Source: Prevotella sp. (lineage in GTDB: Bacteria > Bacteroidota > Bacteroidia > Bacteroidales > Bacteroidaceae). From it: a stretch of DNA of 49,207 nt. The notes beneath the pieces are model-generated. The model had not been told where the DNA came from. It did no database searches and worked only from the letters and a program-made list of their open reading frames with translations. Each line of letters starts with the position of its first letter. Position 1 is the stretch's first letter. Shown piece after piece: positions 8,201 through 16,866 of this stretch. The stretch is taken from assembly GCA_022771265.1 (NCBI GenBank), contig JALFCG010000088.1, positions 1 to 49,207 of the forward strand, in the 5' to 3' direction. The translations under genes were made by a program, and so were the position numbers.

Positions 8201-11200
8201 CGCCTTGTTGCGCACGCCAATAATCATCGTCTTCACTTCTCCAATGGAAGGATTGCCATTAATGGTCATCCGGTTATTGGGCTTGTCGTGGTCGTATTCC
8301 GCATATTCGCTATTGAATGAAGCCCCGCCATTGGCGCGTGCCCTGTTTCTCGACTTTTTCAGTTGTGTGAGTTTCGACAGTTCAAGGTCGAGCATGTTTT
8401 CTTCCGGCCACACCTTCCGTCGGCTGTCGTAGGAACGATAGTCGTACTTACCCTCGGGAGTCAGTTTCAGCGGAATCTCATATTCATAATAGTTGTTGTT
8501 GTAGTCGCTGCCAAGACGTACGAACACTGCAAGCTGGTCGTCAGTGAGTTGAGTGGTGTTCTGCTGAAGGGCGTTGGCATGGACAAACATCTGCATTCGC
8601 TTATATTGGCGAAGGTCGAGCGATGTGGTCTTATATACAGCCTTGGCTTCGCCGTTTTGCATGTTGTTGACCGTGATGTTCAGAGCCTGCTCGTTGTTCT
8701 CGACAAGTTGAGGCTGAGAAGGGTCGGTGACGCGACTTATGCCAGGAGGAAGCACATAGTTGACCGGAGTCTTGTCGGTGTGTTCCTCGATATTTACGGC
8801 GCTTGTTTCCATAGTGCCTCCAGAAGAGTGTGTTCCAAGAGTCTGCTCGTAGATTCTCCATTCACCTCTCACGAGGTCAAGGCTGCCGAATCTCAGTATT
8901 ACAGGTTTCTGAAAGTGAGTTAGGAACATTCTCATGAAGCGGATGCTGGTGAGGTCGCTGATGGAGCCAATCTTCTCCCGCTCGGCCGAATTGAGCGGAA
9001 TGCGGAACTTGTACCAGTTGACCTTTTCCTTTTTCCCATTGCGTAGTGGAGCGACATACTCCCTAATCTCCGTAAGATAGTTTTTGCCAATCCTGCTTTC
9101 GTCAAGGTCTTCGGGGCGAAGGCTTATGTGGTATTGGTAGTATCTCTCGTACTCGTTGAGCGTAAAGTCTTGGTTGATGTCCTCAACGTCGGGTGTCGAT
9201 TTGTAGGAAGTGTCATAACCTTCAGTATTGGTGTCGTTGTCGGGAGAGTTGCCTTGAGGGTTGTTGATGCGTTTGTAGCGTTCGAGGATGGTAGCCTTAC
9301 GGTTGTCGAGGTCGTTGCCACGATAGTAGTGATAGTTGTCGTTGGCAGGGTCTGACAACCATGCCTCCCGTATGCTGTCATTGGTGACGGTTTGTGCAAA
9401 ACTACGGAAGTCGGCATAGCTTTCAAAGGACTGCTCTTCAGCATCGGTCAGTCCGTTGTATCCGACATCCTGCTTTTCTCTTGCTCCTTTTGTCGTGGCG
9501 AATGCGTATGTCTGAGTAGCCTGGACGGGAATTTTTCCCCATTGAGTAGTGGTGAAGTTGCTTGTGCCGTCAACAGGCATACCGCTCTCGTAGAATTTCT
9601 TTCCGTCGCTTAGGATGTCCTCGCTTACTTCGCCAAGGTTTATATACAGGTCACCCCCGTAAAGCGAAGCGTCTGCTTGGTCGCGGGTGTAGATGAAAGG
9701 GTCGAGGAGCCAGAACTCCACGTATTCAATATTTGCTGCCTCAAAATCATTGGTGTCGAGTTTGCGCATCATACCTGCCCATTTGCCGTAGGGATTGGCA
9801 AGAGTTCCGTCGGTGTTCATATGAGTTGAGAAATTGTACGGACCACGTTCGGTGGGGTAATAAGAGAGGTTGAGGATGGACAGTGTGGAAGTGGCGCCGT
9901 TGTAGGTGCTTTGGTCGCGGTTGGGATAGAGTTCATTGACATAGACCTCCCTTACATAGTGGTTTGACAGTTGTTCGAGGTCGCTTTTGATGTGTGCAGG
10001 CGTGAGTGATGAACTTCGGTAGGTAAAGATAGGGTCGATGGTGTACCAAGCCATCTGAGCCCTGTTGAATCCACTGCTTAGACCGTTTTTGTCGTCATGC
10101 TCGCTGAACATGGTCGGTACGCTTGACAAAATCCATGATTTCGGGTCGCTGACATCGATGTTGTTTTTTGTGTTCTCAAAGTCATCGATGTAGGAGGCGT
10201 TGTCTTGTGTGCCACCAGCCTGGCCGGCAATGAGTTGTGCGAATTCTCCAGTGAAAGAGATATAGGATGGCTTGGTCAGGTGGAGCAATGGCAACTTGTC
10301 GAGCATGTCGGTGAGCCATTGGCTTTCGTGTTTCCAGTTGAGGTTTAGTCCCCAAAGTATGTTATTCAAAGGCTCGTCGCCCATGTTGACCTTGGAAGTC
10401 AGCGACTGCTCGCTCAGCCTTTGGAATGTACCTCCAATCTGCAGGTCTTTGGAAAAATCATATTCCCAGTTAAGTCCCACCATGGTCTTGCGCTGCATGC
10501 CGTATTCAGTGTCGCTCTCCAATGATACATTGACAGATGTGCCGGCGTCAATGATGCTTTGGTTAAGAATGGTTACCTCGCCTGCCGAATAATCAACGGA
10601 ATAGTCGCTTCCCTCGGTTAGCACCACGCCACCAGCAGTGACGACGACCGAACCTCGAGGGACATTATATGCACCGAGGGAGATGACATTGGCTGACGAA
10701 CCTTTGAACTGTCCTGTGAGCAGGAACTTGTTTTTTGATGTCAGTTGTTTGGCTGTGGTACGGGTGTTGTAATAAAGTTCCTTGAAACTGAATTGCTCTG
10801 CCTTGGCACTGTCCATGCCGGCAACTCTCAGTTGGTTGAAAAGATAAGAACCGAAAGGTTCCGTCCTTGGGAAGAACACCCTGCCGTTGCTCACGGTGTA
10901 GCCTTCCACATAGTCGAAATATCCGTTGGGATTTGGTTTGTCGTTGTCGTCAAGCCGGTCGGCCCCAAGCATTCTGACAAGTGTCTGCTGCTTGACCTCT
11001 TGTTCGGGAATGTAGTTGAGATAGACTCCCGTCGTGTCGCTCTTGTACTTTATATCGAGGCGGAACTTCTGCTTTTCCACAGTGGAGGCAAGATAATAGA
11101 CATTCTTCATCATCAGTTGCCAGTTTGGGGCAGCAGGACTGTTGTTGGTGTTTTTCAGTGATTTTACGAAGAGAGCCTCCGAGGTGTCCTGACGGTCGGT

Positions 11201-12661
11201 GGAAAATTCGCCCACCTGATAGGTTTGTCCGCCAAGAGTGTATTCAAATGCCACTGCAAGCACCTGGTCGGTTTGCATCGTGGTTTTCAGCGAAATGTAT
11301 CCAAGACTGGTGTTCAGGGTGTATTCAGAAGGAGTCAGCAATCTTGCACTTTGCACTTTCTCATAGTCAACGCCTCCGGAGAAGCCTGCAATGGCATCGA
11401 GGACAATGGATGTCCTGTCGATGTTGCGTGCGTCGGCATACTGTGTTGTCATCTGCAGGTACTCGTCGTTGGCGTTGTTTGTGGGGTAGGCAGTGCCATT
11501 GCCGTTCCATAGTGAGTTGCTTATCGTTTGTCCCTCGCCGAGGTCGGAAAGGGCTATGATGTTTCGTGAGTTGCTCGTTGTTCCGGACTTGTTTGTGCCC
11601 CAAACCTCCACACGTGTTATTTTCACTCCCGTAAGAATGTTCGGCAGTGTTGACATTGCCTTGTCGTAGATGCCCTTGAAATAGTGGGCGAGGAAAAAAT
11701 GGCGGTTTTCCTCATAGTCGGCAACATTGATTTCAAAAGGGGTAAGCTGTGTGCCGCCTTTTGACGACACGCTTTTTGTCGATGACTTCTTTTGCGATAT
11801 GACAGTCTGCAGTTTCAGTTTGCCAAACTGCATGTCGGTGCGCACACCGAACAACGACGATGCGCCCTTTATGAGTGAGGAGTTGGATGGGAACGACACG
11901 TTTCCTGCCTCCACAAGTTTTATTATCTCGTCTTCCTTGCCCTCGTATTTGAGTTTTATGTTCTTTGCATCAAAGTCGAAGGTGGCGTCAGTGTTGTAGT
12001 TTAGGCTCATGTTAACCTTATCGCCCACCTTACCGGTCATGTTGAGGTTAATCTTCTCGTCGAAGTCAATGGACTTTGTCTTCCTGTTTCTGATGGGCAA
12101 CGAGGGATTGTCGATGTTCTTAAGCGTTCCTCCGAGTTTCAGTTCCGCCGTACCATGGGTCTTTATCCTTACTCCTCCCGGTCCGAAAATCTTCTCTGCC
12201 GGTCCGAGGTCAAAATGCATGTCAGAGAACGAGAACTTGTCCTGTCCTTTGTTTGTCGCCAATTCGGCATTTTTCTCCCTGAAGAACCGCTTCATGGCAC
12301 GCTTCTCGCTCCATGTGCGGTATTCCTCCGGTGTCATAAGCATTGGAGTGTTGAGATACGAGTCGCCGATTTTTGAACCTATGAGGTACATTCCCGTGGA
12401 ATCGTCGTATTCCGCCTTTTGTGTGATGTTGTCAGGCATTCTTAGGTCTATGGCGGCAGAATCGAGGTCGGCGGTTGTCAACGGTGTTGTTCTCTTCACC
12501 TTCCATCTCGAATGTGCGGCAGAGTCAGGCACAATATCATCATCGTCAGCGACAGTGGCAGTTTGCACATTCTGTCCCTGTCGTGACGTACGGTTGTCCT
12601 GTGGCGCGGCAAATGCGCATACGCAGAACAACGATGCCATTATAATCTTAAGTCTGTTCAA
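5132..12661 (-). CDS. sprA: SprA (Sov), type IX secretion system outer-membrane translocon
   Basis: A 2509-residue protein, the usual length of SprA/Sov. The start MNRLKIIMASLFCVCAFAAP is a signal peptide. Recognisable family segments include the N-terminal part with FDEKINLNMTGKVGDKVN and NASYIDDFENTK in the middle, and the late segment INISYRSQQSMTIPGFAPT. The C-terminus (LSRFLTISAYYDRQ to LSLKFSLTR) is a barrel-closing beta-strand with terminal aromatic/basic residues. SprA is the very large single-chain beta-barrel through which type IX substrates cross the outer membrane of Bacteroidetes. The gene stands alone on the minus strand. Its 3' end overlaps the DUF4435 gene by 75 bp. The pectate lyase at 45159-47213 has a C-terminal tail that could be a substrate signal, though that link is an inference. 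Confidence 0.95.
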   Translation of the reverse strand: MNRLKIIMASLFCVCAFAAPQDNRTSRQGQNVQTATVADDDDIVPDSAAHSRWKVKRTTPLTTADLDSAAIDLRMPDNITQKAEYDDSTGMYLIGSKIGDSYLNTPMLMTPEEYRTWSEKRAMKRFFREKNAELATNKGQDKFSFSDMHFDLGPAEKIFGPGGVRIKTHGTAELKLGGTLKNIDNPSLPIRNRKTKSIDFDEKINLNMTGKVGDKVNMSLNYNTDATFDFDAKNIKLKYEGKEDEIIKLVEAGNVSFPSNSSLIKGASSLFGVRTDMQFGKLKLQTVISQKKSSTKSVSSKGGTQLTPFEINVADYEENRHFFLAHYFKGIYDKAMSTLPNILTGVKITRVEVWGTNKSGTTSNSRNIIALSDLGEGQTISNSLWNGNGTAYPTNNANDEYLQMTTQYADARNIDRTSIVLDAIAGFSGGVDYEKVQSARLLTPSEYTLNTSLGYISLKTTMQTDQVLAVAFEYTLGGQTYQVGEFSTDRQDTSEALFVKSLKNTNNSPAAPNWQLMMKNVYYLASTVEKQKFRLDIKYKSDTTGVYLNYIPEQEVKQQTLVRMLGADRLDDNDKPNPNGYFDYVEGYTVSNGRVFFPRTEPFGSYLFNQLRVAGMDSAKAEQFSFKELYYNTRTTAKQLTSKNKFLLTGQFKGSSANVISLGAYNVPRGSVVVTAGGVVLTEGSDYSVDYSAGEVTILNQSIIDAGTSVNVSLESDTEYGMQRKTMVGLNWEYDFSKDLQIGGTFQRLSEQSLTSKVNMGDEPLNNILWGLNLNWKHESQWLTDMLDKLPLLHLTKPSYISFTGEFAQLIAGQAGGTQDNASYIDDFENTKNNIDVSDPKSWILSSVPTMFSEHDDKNGLSSGFNRAQMAWYTIDPIFTYRSSSLTPAHIKSDLEQLSNHYVREVYVNELYPNRDQSTYNGATSTLSILNLSYYPTERGPYNFSTHMNTDGTLANPYGKWAGMMRKLDTNDFEAANIEYVEFWLLDPFIYTRDQADASLYGGDLYINLGEVSEDILSDGKKFYESGMPVDGTSNFTTTQWGKIPVQATQTYAFATTKGAREKQDVGYNGLTDAEEQSFESYADFRSFAQTVTNDSIREAWLSDPANDNYHYYRGNDLDNRKATILERYKRINNPQGNSPDNDTNTEGYDTSYKSTPDVEDINQDFTLNEYERYYQYHISLRPEDLDESRIGKNYLTEIREYVAPLRNGKKEKVNWYKFRIPLNSAEREKIGSISDLTSIRFMRMFLTHFQKPVILRFGSLDLVRGEWRIYEQTLGTHSSGGTMETSAVNIEEHTDKTPVNYVLPPGISRVTDPSQPQLVENNEQALNITVNNMQNGEAKAVYKTTSLDLRQYKRMQMFVHANALQQNTTQLTDDQLAVFVRLGSDYNNNYYEYEIPLKLTPEGKYDYRSYDSRRKVWPEENMLDLELSKLTQLKKSRNRARANGGASFNSEYAEYDHDKPNNRMTINGNPSIGEVKTMIIGVRNKAATVKSGEVWVNELRLLESNNKGGWAASGALNIQMSDFGIVNLTGRITTDGFGGLEEGVAQRSTDDYKTYSFTTSLELGKLFPDKAKVNAPLYYSITKEETRPRYNPLDTDMLLEDALESALDRHERDSIESIAVKKSTTTNFSLSNVRVGIKTKRHPMPYDPANFSFSYSHAHRYNTGETTAWEREDQWRGTFNYSYSPVYKTFEPFRNLKGKSKWLAFPKALGLNYLPQSISFNSEILRNYYEMQERDLEAASGSKLPLTFSQQFLWNREFSMRWDLTKNLHASFQSATHAEVEEPYTAVNKDLYPDQYSHWKDSVGRSLRNLGTPLEYQQQFTSSYQLPLNKLPILNWLNANATYNATYSWARGSEMDDGTSLGNTISNNRNLNVNSTLNLESFYNLFPFLKKTNERFRKSSSAQRTQLAKKRLPTMKTSKKPGGIADSKADIRQNEKLPLNKNAFQSEIKLRTDTTVTLRHGKKSRRLIVTAKTRDGKDYNVSYKVKDDNSIVIRNLDTVTVMISVTAKKPLEDNTWYNVMQHTARLLMMVRNINISYRSQQSMTIPGFAPTVGDILGQRTGNVMTPGLDFAFGLAGAGYLDKARDNGWLICADSVATPATISTTEDLQLRMTLEPLRDLKIDLNASRTVNKAKSIQYMYEGMPTTHSGSFTMTTLSLKSALEGMGNANNGYRSKSFENFCASLTSFRDRVEAQYASAVYPNGMTDHDGTVIGGSTFNPEIGGVRQYSADVLIPAFLSAYTSSGGSSLDLFPALRRMLPNWSLRYTGLNRLPWLRDHFKNITVRHGYKSVFAVGSYASYSTFQEYMNGLGFISDATTGNPIPNSMYNISTVSINESFSPLLGIDMTFQNNMTCKLEYRTTRILSLSMTSIQINEALSKDWVVGWAYKLNNFNLFNNKASRKIKKAQGSKTSNQTTAKSNTRVGNNLNLRLDISFRKQAAITRDIATVTSSANSGNSAFKLSFMADYTLSRFLTISAYYDRQTNTPLLSSSSYPTTTQDFGLSLKFSLTR

Positions 12662-12707
12662 TTGTCTATTAATAAAACGTTGTAAAACAACTTTTATTGT
12701 GGAATAA

Positions 12708-12738
12708 TTGTTTGTTTGAGAAATAATTGCTATATTTG
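12708..12738 (+). promoter_or_regulatory. Promoter of the GH43-like gene
   Basis: TTG at 12708-12710, a 20-bp spacer and TATATTTG at 12731-12738. Transcription would start about 20 bp before the ATG at 12764, which argues against the longer frame starting at 12716. Confidence 0.7.
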
Positions 12739-12763
12739 CACCAAAATAACAATTTATTCCTAT

Positions 12764-13708
12764 ATGAAAAAGAAATTTTTTATTGTCATGGCACTAATGT
12801 TTGCTTTGACTTGTGTGGCAAAAGACGTATATCTGTTTTCCTATTTCCGTGGTCAAAAAGACGGCCTGCATCTCGCCTACAGTTATGACGGTTTGAAATG
12901 GACTGCGCTGAACGGCAACAAGTCGTTGCTGCGTCCTGTCGTTGGCAAGGACAGCCTCATGCGCGACCCTACTATTGTGGAGGGACCAGACGGCACGTTC
13001 CACATGGTCTGGACTTCGAGCTGGACAGACAGGATCATTGGTTATGCATCCTCGCGTGACCTCGTAAACTGGAGTGAGCAGAAGGCTATTCCGGTAATGG
13101 CTGATGAGCCGGAGGCACAGAACTGTTGGGCACCTGAACTCTACTACGACAAGCCATCGAAGACATTCTACATCTTTTGGGCTACTACAATTCCCGGACG
13201 TCATAGTCCTGTGCAGTCAACAGAACGAGAGAAACAGTGGAATCACCGGATATATTGCACCACCACACGCGACTTCAAGACATTCACAAAGACCAGAATG
13301 TTCTTCAATCCCGATTTTAATGTCATTGATGCCGCAATAGTACGCGACCCTGCAAGGAAAGACCTGATAATGGTGGTGAAGAACGAGAACTCGCTTCCCG
13401 CGGAAAAAAATCTTCGTATAACGAGAACAAAGAAAATCAAAAAGGGATTTCCGACAAGTATTTCAGAGCCGATAACAGGGAAATATTGGGCAGAGGGTCC
13501 AGCACCCTTGTTTGTAGGCGACACACTTTACGTTTATTTTGACAAATATACCTTAGGGAAATATGGCGCGATACGCAGTACCGACCATGGAGAAACATGG
13601 ACAGACGTGTCCGACCTGACGACGTTCCCAAAAGGCATACGCCATGGAACGGCATTCAGGGTAAGCGAGGAGACTTTCCGAAAACTAACCGAGCTGTTGA
13701 GCGAATAG
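12764..13708 (+). CDS. Secreted glycoside hydrolase, GH43-like five-bladed beta-propeller
   Basis: A 314-residue protein with a signal peptide (MKKKFFIVMALMFALTCVAK). The mature part shows the repeated blade pattern of GH43/GH32-type propellers: GLHLAYSYDGLKWTAL, MRDPTIVEGPDGTFHMVWTS, IGYASSRDLVNWSE, CWAPELYYDKPSKTFYIFWA and YGAIRSTDHGETWTDVS. The RDPTI and CWAPEL segments are typical of GH43-type enzymes that cut arabinose or xylose linkages. The length is that of the bare catalytic domain, with no binding module. The ATG at 12764 starts the signal peptide and follows the promoter. Specificity cannot be assigned, and some proteins of this fold are inactive. It is separated by 16 bp from the convergent DUF3667 gene. 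Confidence 0.8.
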   Translation: MKKKFFIVMALMFALTCVAKDVYLFSYFRGQKDGLHLAYSYDGLKWTALNGNKSLLRPVVGKDSLMRDPTIVEGPDGTFHMVWTSSWTDRIIGYASSRDLVNWSEQKAIPVMADEPEAQNCWAPELYYDKPSKTFYIFWATTIPGRHSPVQSTEREKQWNHRIYCTTTRDFKTFTKTRMFFNPDFNVIDAAIVRDPARKDLIMVVKNENSLPAEKNLRITRTKKIKKGFPTSISEPITGKYWAEGPAPLFVGDTLYVYFDKYTLGKYGAIRSTDHGETWTDVSDLTTFPKGIRHGTAFRVSEETFRKLTELLSE

Positions 13709-13724
13709 GTTTCTTTAACGAATG

Positions 13725-14573
13725 TCATTCTGACATAGACTGGAAAGTTCCTGTGGCATAGCCCAATATGGATATCACGACAACGCAGATTAAGATAAAC
13801 ACAATTACAGAGAAGAGATGGATAAGTATTGTGCGTCTGATTGTCGATCGCCAGTTGAAGCCGAAGAGCTGCTTGAAATCCCATACAAACAAGCCAAACA
13901 ATGCCCACCAAGGCAAGGGATAGAAAGTTGATTTCGTATTTCCAAAAATCAGGACATAAACAATGGAAGCCGCCATCATCTGCCCACTGATATACACTTG
14001 CGAGAAGAAATTCTCGGCAAGTGTTGTCTCTGGGCGGACAGGTGACTTTCTGAATACTCGCCACGAGAAGAACATAAAGAAGCAATGAAGGCAGATGAGT
14101 TCTATTGCTTTATGTTCGTCAAACCATTCGGCAGTAGACTTCACGCCATCGATAAAATCCTCAATCTTTATCACCTTACCATTAAACTTGAAAAGGATTT
14201 TCTCTGTAGGGTATTCTTTACCTGCCTCAGTTTTCACAGACATATTCTGCTCCGACTCCTCTTTCCCCGCGTCCTGAACGCTGTTGCCGTCTCTAAATGT
14301 TGTTACCAACGCAAAAAAGATACATAGGACAAAAAGCATCTTGACAGGCGGGAAGAACGGCATTCGTTTACCGTCAAGATAGTCACCTATCATATAGCCT
14401 GGACGTGTAAACAAATGCAACAGTGTGCGCGGCAAGCTACGGTTGCCCATACCCCAAACCTCAAGGGTTGACATCAGGGCATTCTTTACAGTGAATCGCT
14501 GCATCTTGGCACTTTGTCCGCACGAAGGACAGAAATTGCCGATATATTCGGTTTGGCAGTTGGGGCAAATCAT
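13725..14573 (-). CDS. DUF3667 membrane protein with N-terminal zinc ribbon
   Basis: A 282-residue protein. It begins with a zinc ribbon, CPNCQTEYIGNFCPSCGQ (two CxxC pairs, residues 3-20), followed by the DUF3667 hallmark LLHLFTRPGYMIGDYLDGKR and FFPPVKMLFVLCIFFALV. Four or five hydrophobic segments follow (around 78-95, 155-170, 190-210, 220-235, 250-275). It is an inner-membrane protein common in Bacteroidetes; no function is established to my knowledge. It is a single gene, convergent with the GH43-like gene and upstream of nothing on its strand within 15 bp. Confidence 0.85.
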   Translation of the reverse strand: MICPNCQTEYIGNFCPSCGQSAKMQRFTVKNALMSTLEVWGMGNRSLPRTLLHLFTRPGYMIGDYLDGKRMPFFPPVKMLFVLCIFFALVTTFRDGNSVQDAGKEESEQNMSVKTEAGKEYPTEKILFKFNGKVIKIEDFIDGVKSTAEWFDEHKAIELICLHCFFMFFSWRVFRKSPVRPETTLAENFFSQVYISGQMMAASIVYVLIFGNTKSTFYPLPWWALFGLFVWDFKQLFGFNWRSTIRRTILIHLFSVIVFILICVVVISILGYATGTFQSMSE

Positions 14574-14597
14574 AGTTCTTAAATGAAAAATGTTTTA

Positions 14598-14640
14598 AAA
14601 ATGAAGAGTGAAGAATGCTTCATTCTTCACTCTTCATTTT
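14598..14640 (-). terminator. Terminator after the acyl-CoA dehydrogenase gene, perfect 20-bp stem
   Basis: AAAATGAAGAGTGAAGAATG and its exact reverse complement are separated by three bases (CTT at 14618-14620). On the minus strand the hairpin starts at the acyl-CoA dehydrogenase stop codon and is followed by TTTTTAAAACATTTTTC. The stem is unusually long and perfect, and its purine-rich GAAGAGTGAAGAATG sequence looks like a dispersed intergenic repeat rather than an ordinary terminator. Confidence 0.75.
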
Positions 14641-16350
14641 CTACAATGCTTTGAAGTTTTCCAAGTCGTCGGCCTTCATTGCCTTGATATAGGTGTAGTG
14701 TGCTGTACACTCTGCCTCGGCATGGCGAAGGAAGACGTTGATGCTCTTCTTGAAGAGTTCCGGTGCGCGTGTGGCATCTTCGAGAAGCAGGATAGACATG
14801 ATGATGTCGGCTGTCATCTCGTAGAGGCGGCGTGCAAGGAAATCCTGAAGAGCTTGGTCATTCTGCTCCTTAACATAGTTGATGGCATCCTCATAGATGG
14901 CGATGAGCTTTGCTATGCGGTCACGCATTGGCTGCGCACACTCGCAGATAGGACGTTCCATCATTTCCTTCATTATCGAAAGATAGGTGCCGTTGGTTAT
15001 GTAGCGGATAGCTGCCACAACCTGCAACTGTGTGGTTCCTTCGTAGATGGAGAAGATACGTGCATCGCGATAGAGGCGCTGGCTCTTGTACTCCATGATG
15101 AAGCCCGAACCGCCGTGAATCTGTATGGCGTCGTAGGCATTCTGGTTGGCATACTCAGAGTTCATACCCTTTGCCAATGGTGTGAAGGCATCAGCCAGAC
15201 GAGTGTATTTCTTCTGCTCCTGACGCTCCTCCGGAGTGAGTTTGCGTTCGCGGGCAATATCGTCGAGAGCCTTGTAGATGTCAACGTAACGTGCTGTCTG
15301 ATAGAGAATGGCACGGCCGGCATCGAGCTTTGCCTTCATGCGTGAGAGCATGTCATAAACGGCAGGGAAGTCGATGATGGCAGTGTCAAACTGCTTGCGC
15401 TCCTTGGCGTATGCCAGTCCTTCGTTGTAGGCAGCCTGGCTCACACCCACCGACTGTGCTGCTATGCCGAGGCGTGCACCGTTCATTAGTGCCATCACAT
15501 ACTTGATAAGTCCCAGTCGGGTGCTTCCGCAGAGCTCGCACTTTGCGTTCTTGTAAACAAGTTCGCAAGTTGGAGAACCGTGGATACCGAGCTTGTGCTC
15601 GATGTGGCGTACGGTAACACCACCGTCTTTCTTGTCGTAGATGAACATTGAAAGGCCACGTCCGTCGTGAGTGCCTTCCTCAGAGCGAGCGAGCACGAGG
15701 TGTATGTCGGAGTCGCCATTGGTGATAAAACGCTTCACACCATTCAGTCGCCAGCATTTGTTTTCCTCGTCGTAGCTTGCCTTGAGCATCACGCGCTGGA
15801 GATCAGAACCTGCGTCAGGTTCAGTAAGGTCCATCGACATTGTCTCACCGGCACAAACACGTGGGATATATTTCTTGCGCTGCTCCTCGTCGCCAAACTC
15901 ATAGAGAGTCTCTATACAGTCCTGAAGGCTCCAGATGTTCTGGAAACCGGCGTCGGCAGCCGAAACAATCTCCGATGCCATAGAATAAGGTGTGATAGGC
16001 ATGTTGAGACCGCCGTAGCGGCGTGGCATAGAAACGCCCCAAAGACCAGCCTTGCGTGTAGCATCGAGGTTTTCGAATGTCTTCGATGCATATACCATGC
16101 GTCCGTCAACGAGGTGTGGACCTTCGAGGTCAACATCCTCAGAGTTTGGCTCGATGATGTTAGCGGCGATGTCGCCGGTAATTTCGAGCATACGCTTGTA
16201 GTTCTCAATAGCGTCGTCGAAGTCAACGGGAGCGTCCTCATACTCAGCGGCATCCACAAATCCGCGTTCCTTCAGTTCGACGATGCGTTTCATTTCCGGG
16301 TGATTCAAATAGAATTCAAATTCCGGATGGTCACTATAATAATTTGCCAT
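14641..16350 (-). CDS. Acyl-CoA dehydrogenase, ETF-linked
   Basis: A 569-residue flavoenzyme, longer than the usual 380 residues because of a C-terminal helical extension of about 130 residues after the catalytic domain. Family motifs include MSMDLTEPDAGSDL (FAD/substrate binding), HIEHKLGIHGSPTCEL, and RIFSIYEGTTQLQ near the end of the catalytic domain, whose Glu is the base in short-chain enzymes. It oxidises an acyl-CoA to the enoyl-CoA and passes electrons to the ETF encoded just upstream, so etfB, etfA and this gene form a functional set. Chain-length preference cannot be read. A four-helix-bundle element separates it from etfA. It ends on a strong hairpin terminator. Confidence 0.9.
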   Translation of the reverse strand: MANYYSDHPEFEFYLNHPEMKRIVELKERGFVDAAEYEDAPVDFDDAIENYKRMLEITGDIAANIIEPNSEDVDLEGPHLVDGRMVYASKTFENLDATRKAGLWGVSMPRRYGGLNMPITPYSMASEIVSAADAGFQNIWSLQDCIETLYEFGDEEQRKKYIPRVCAGETMSMDLTEPDAGSDLQRVMLKASYDEENKCWRLNGVKRFITNGDSDIHLVLARSEEGTHDGRGLSMFIYDKKDGGVTVRHIEHKLGIHGSPTCELVYKNAKCELCGSTRLGLIKYVMALMNGARLGIAAQSVGVSQAAYNEGLAYAKERKQFDTAIIDFPAVYDMLSRMKAKLDAGRAILYQTARYVDIYKALDDIARERKLTPEERQEQKKYTRLADAFTPLAKGMNSEYANQNAYDAIQIHGGSGFIMEYKSQRLYRDARIFSIYEGTTQLQVVAAIRYITNGTYLSIMKEMMERPICECAQPMRDRIAKLIAIYEDAINYVKEQNDQALQDFLARRLYEMTADIIMSILLLEDATRAPELFKKSINVFLRHAEAECTAHYTYIKAMKADDLENFKAL

Positions 16351-16369
16351 GTTTGTTTTCTTTTGTTTT

Positions 16370-16408
16370 GGGGAGTTATTTTGGGGAGTTATGATGGGGA
16401 GTTAATGG
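16370..16408 (+). repeat. Left array: three 13-bp direct repeats
   Basis: GGGGAGTTATTTT (16370), GGGGAGTTATGAT (16383) and GGGGAGTTAATGG (16396), a strict 13-bp period. It forms one arm of the inverted repeat around the four-helix-bundle gene and starts 19 bp upstream of the acyl-CoA dehydrogenase ATG on the minus strand. Confidence 0.85.
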
Positions 16409-16423
16409 GCCAATAGCTAATGC

Positions 16424-16801
16424 CTATAGTGTTTTGCTAAAGTCATTATCTTGTACTCCTTTGCAATAGGCATTTAAGAAACGACTTGCTTGATATAATT
16501 CATAGGTCATTTCTTCAGCTGTCTTTTCTTCTATATAACCCAAATCTTTGGATAAAATAATGTAATATCTACATTCTTCCAAACTTCCTTGGGCAATATT
16601 CATAAGACGTAGTTTGTCGGCACGACCAATTTTTTTATATCCTTCGGCAATGTTTGCTGCTATAGATACTGCTGCTCTTTGGAATTGAGAGCATAACCCA
16701 TATCTTTCCCATTCAGGGAAATTGCGTGTAACATTATAGACTTTCAGAACGAATGAATGTGCTTTTTGCCATGCAATCAATTCTTTAAAACTATTGGTCA
16801 T
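16424..16801 (-). CDS. Four-helix-bundle protein (23S rRNA intervening-sequence protein family)
   Basis: A 125-residue, all-helical basic protein. The family signature is clear: FKELIAWQKAHSFVLKVYN at the N-terminus, then FPEWERYGLCSQFQRAAVSIAANIAEG and GSLEECRYYIILSKDLGYI. These proteins (TIGR02436/PF05635 type) are encoded inside rRNA intervening sequences and also scattered in genomes; the Avd protein of diversity-generating retroelements has the same fold. Their role in intervening sequences is not known to me. The gene lies wholly within the inverted 13-bp repeats, between etfA and the acyl-CoA dehydrogenase gene, on the same strand. It has no evident link to electron transfer, so I take it as the cargo or mobility factor of the element. 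Confidence 0.9.
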   Translation of the reverse strand: MTNSFKELIAWQKAHSFVLKVYNVTRNFPEWERYGLCSQFQRAAVSIAANIAEGYKKIGRADKLRLMNIAQGSLEECRYYIILSKDLGYIEEKTAEEMTYELYQASRFLNAYCKGVQDNDFSKTL

Positions 16802-16866
16802 AAATAACTGCGATTAACCTTTGTTATATTATTATCGGCGAGTATTATTCACTAATATCTATTGGC

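Noticed and set aside
5553..12707. Many long plus-strand frames opposite sprA
   Set aside because: They are shadows of the sprA reading frame: no promoters, no family features, and sprA itself is continuous and full length.
14608..15345. A 245-codon plus-strand frame opposite the acyl-CoA dehydrogenase gene
   Set aside because: It is antisense to conserved motifs of a clear enzyme and starts inside the terminator hairpin.
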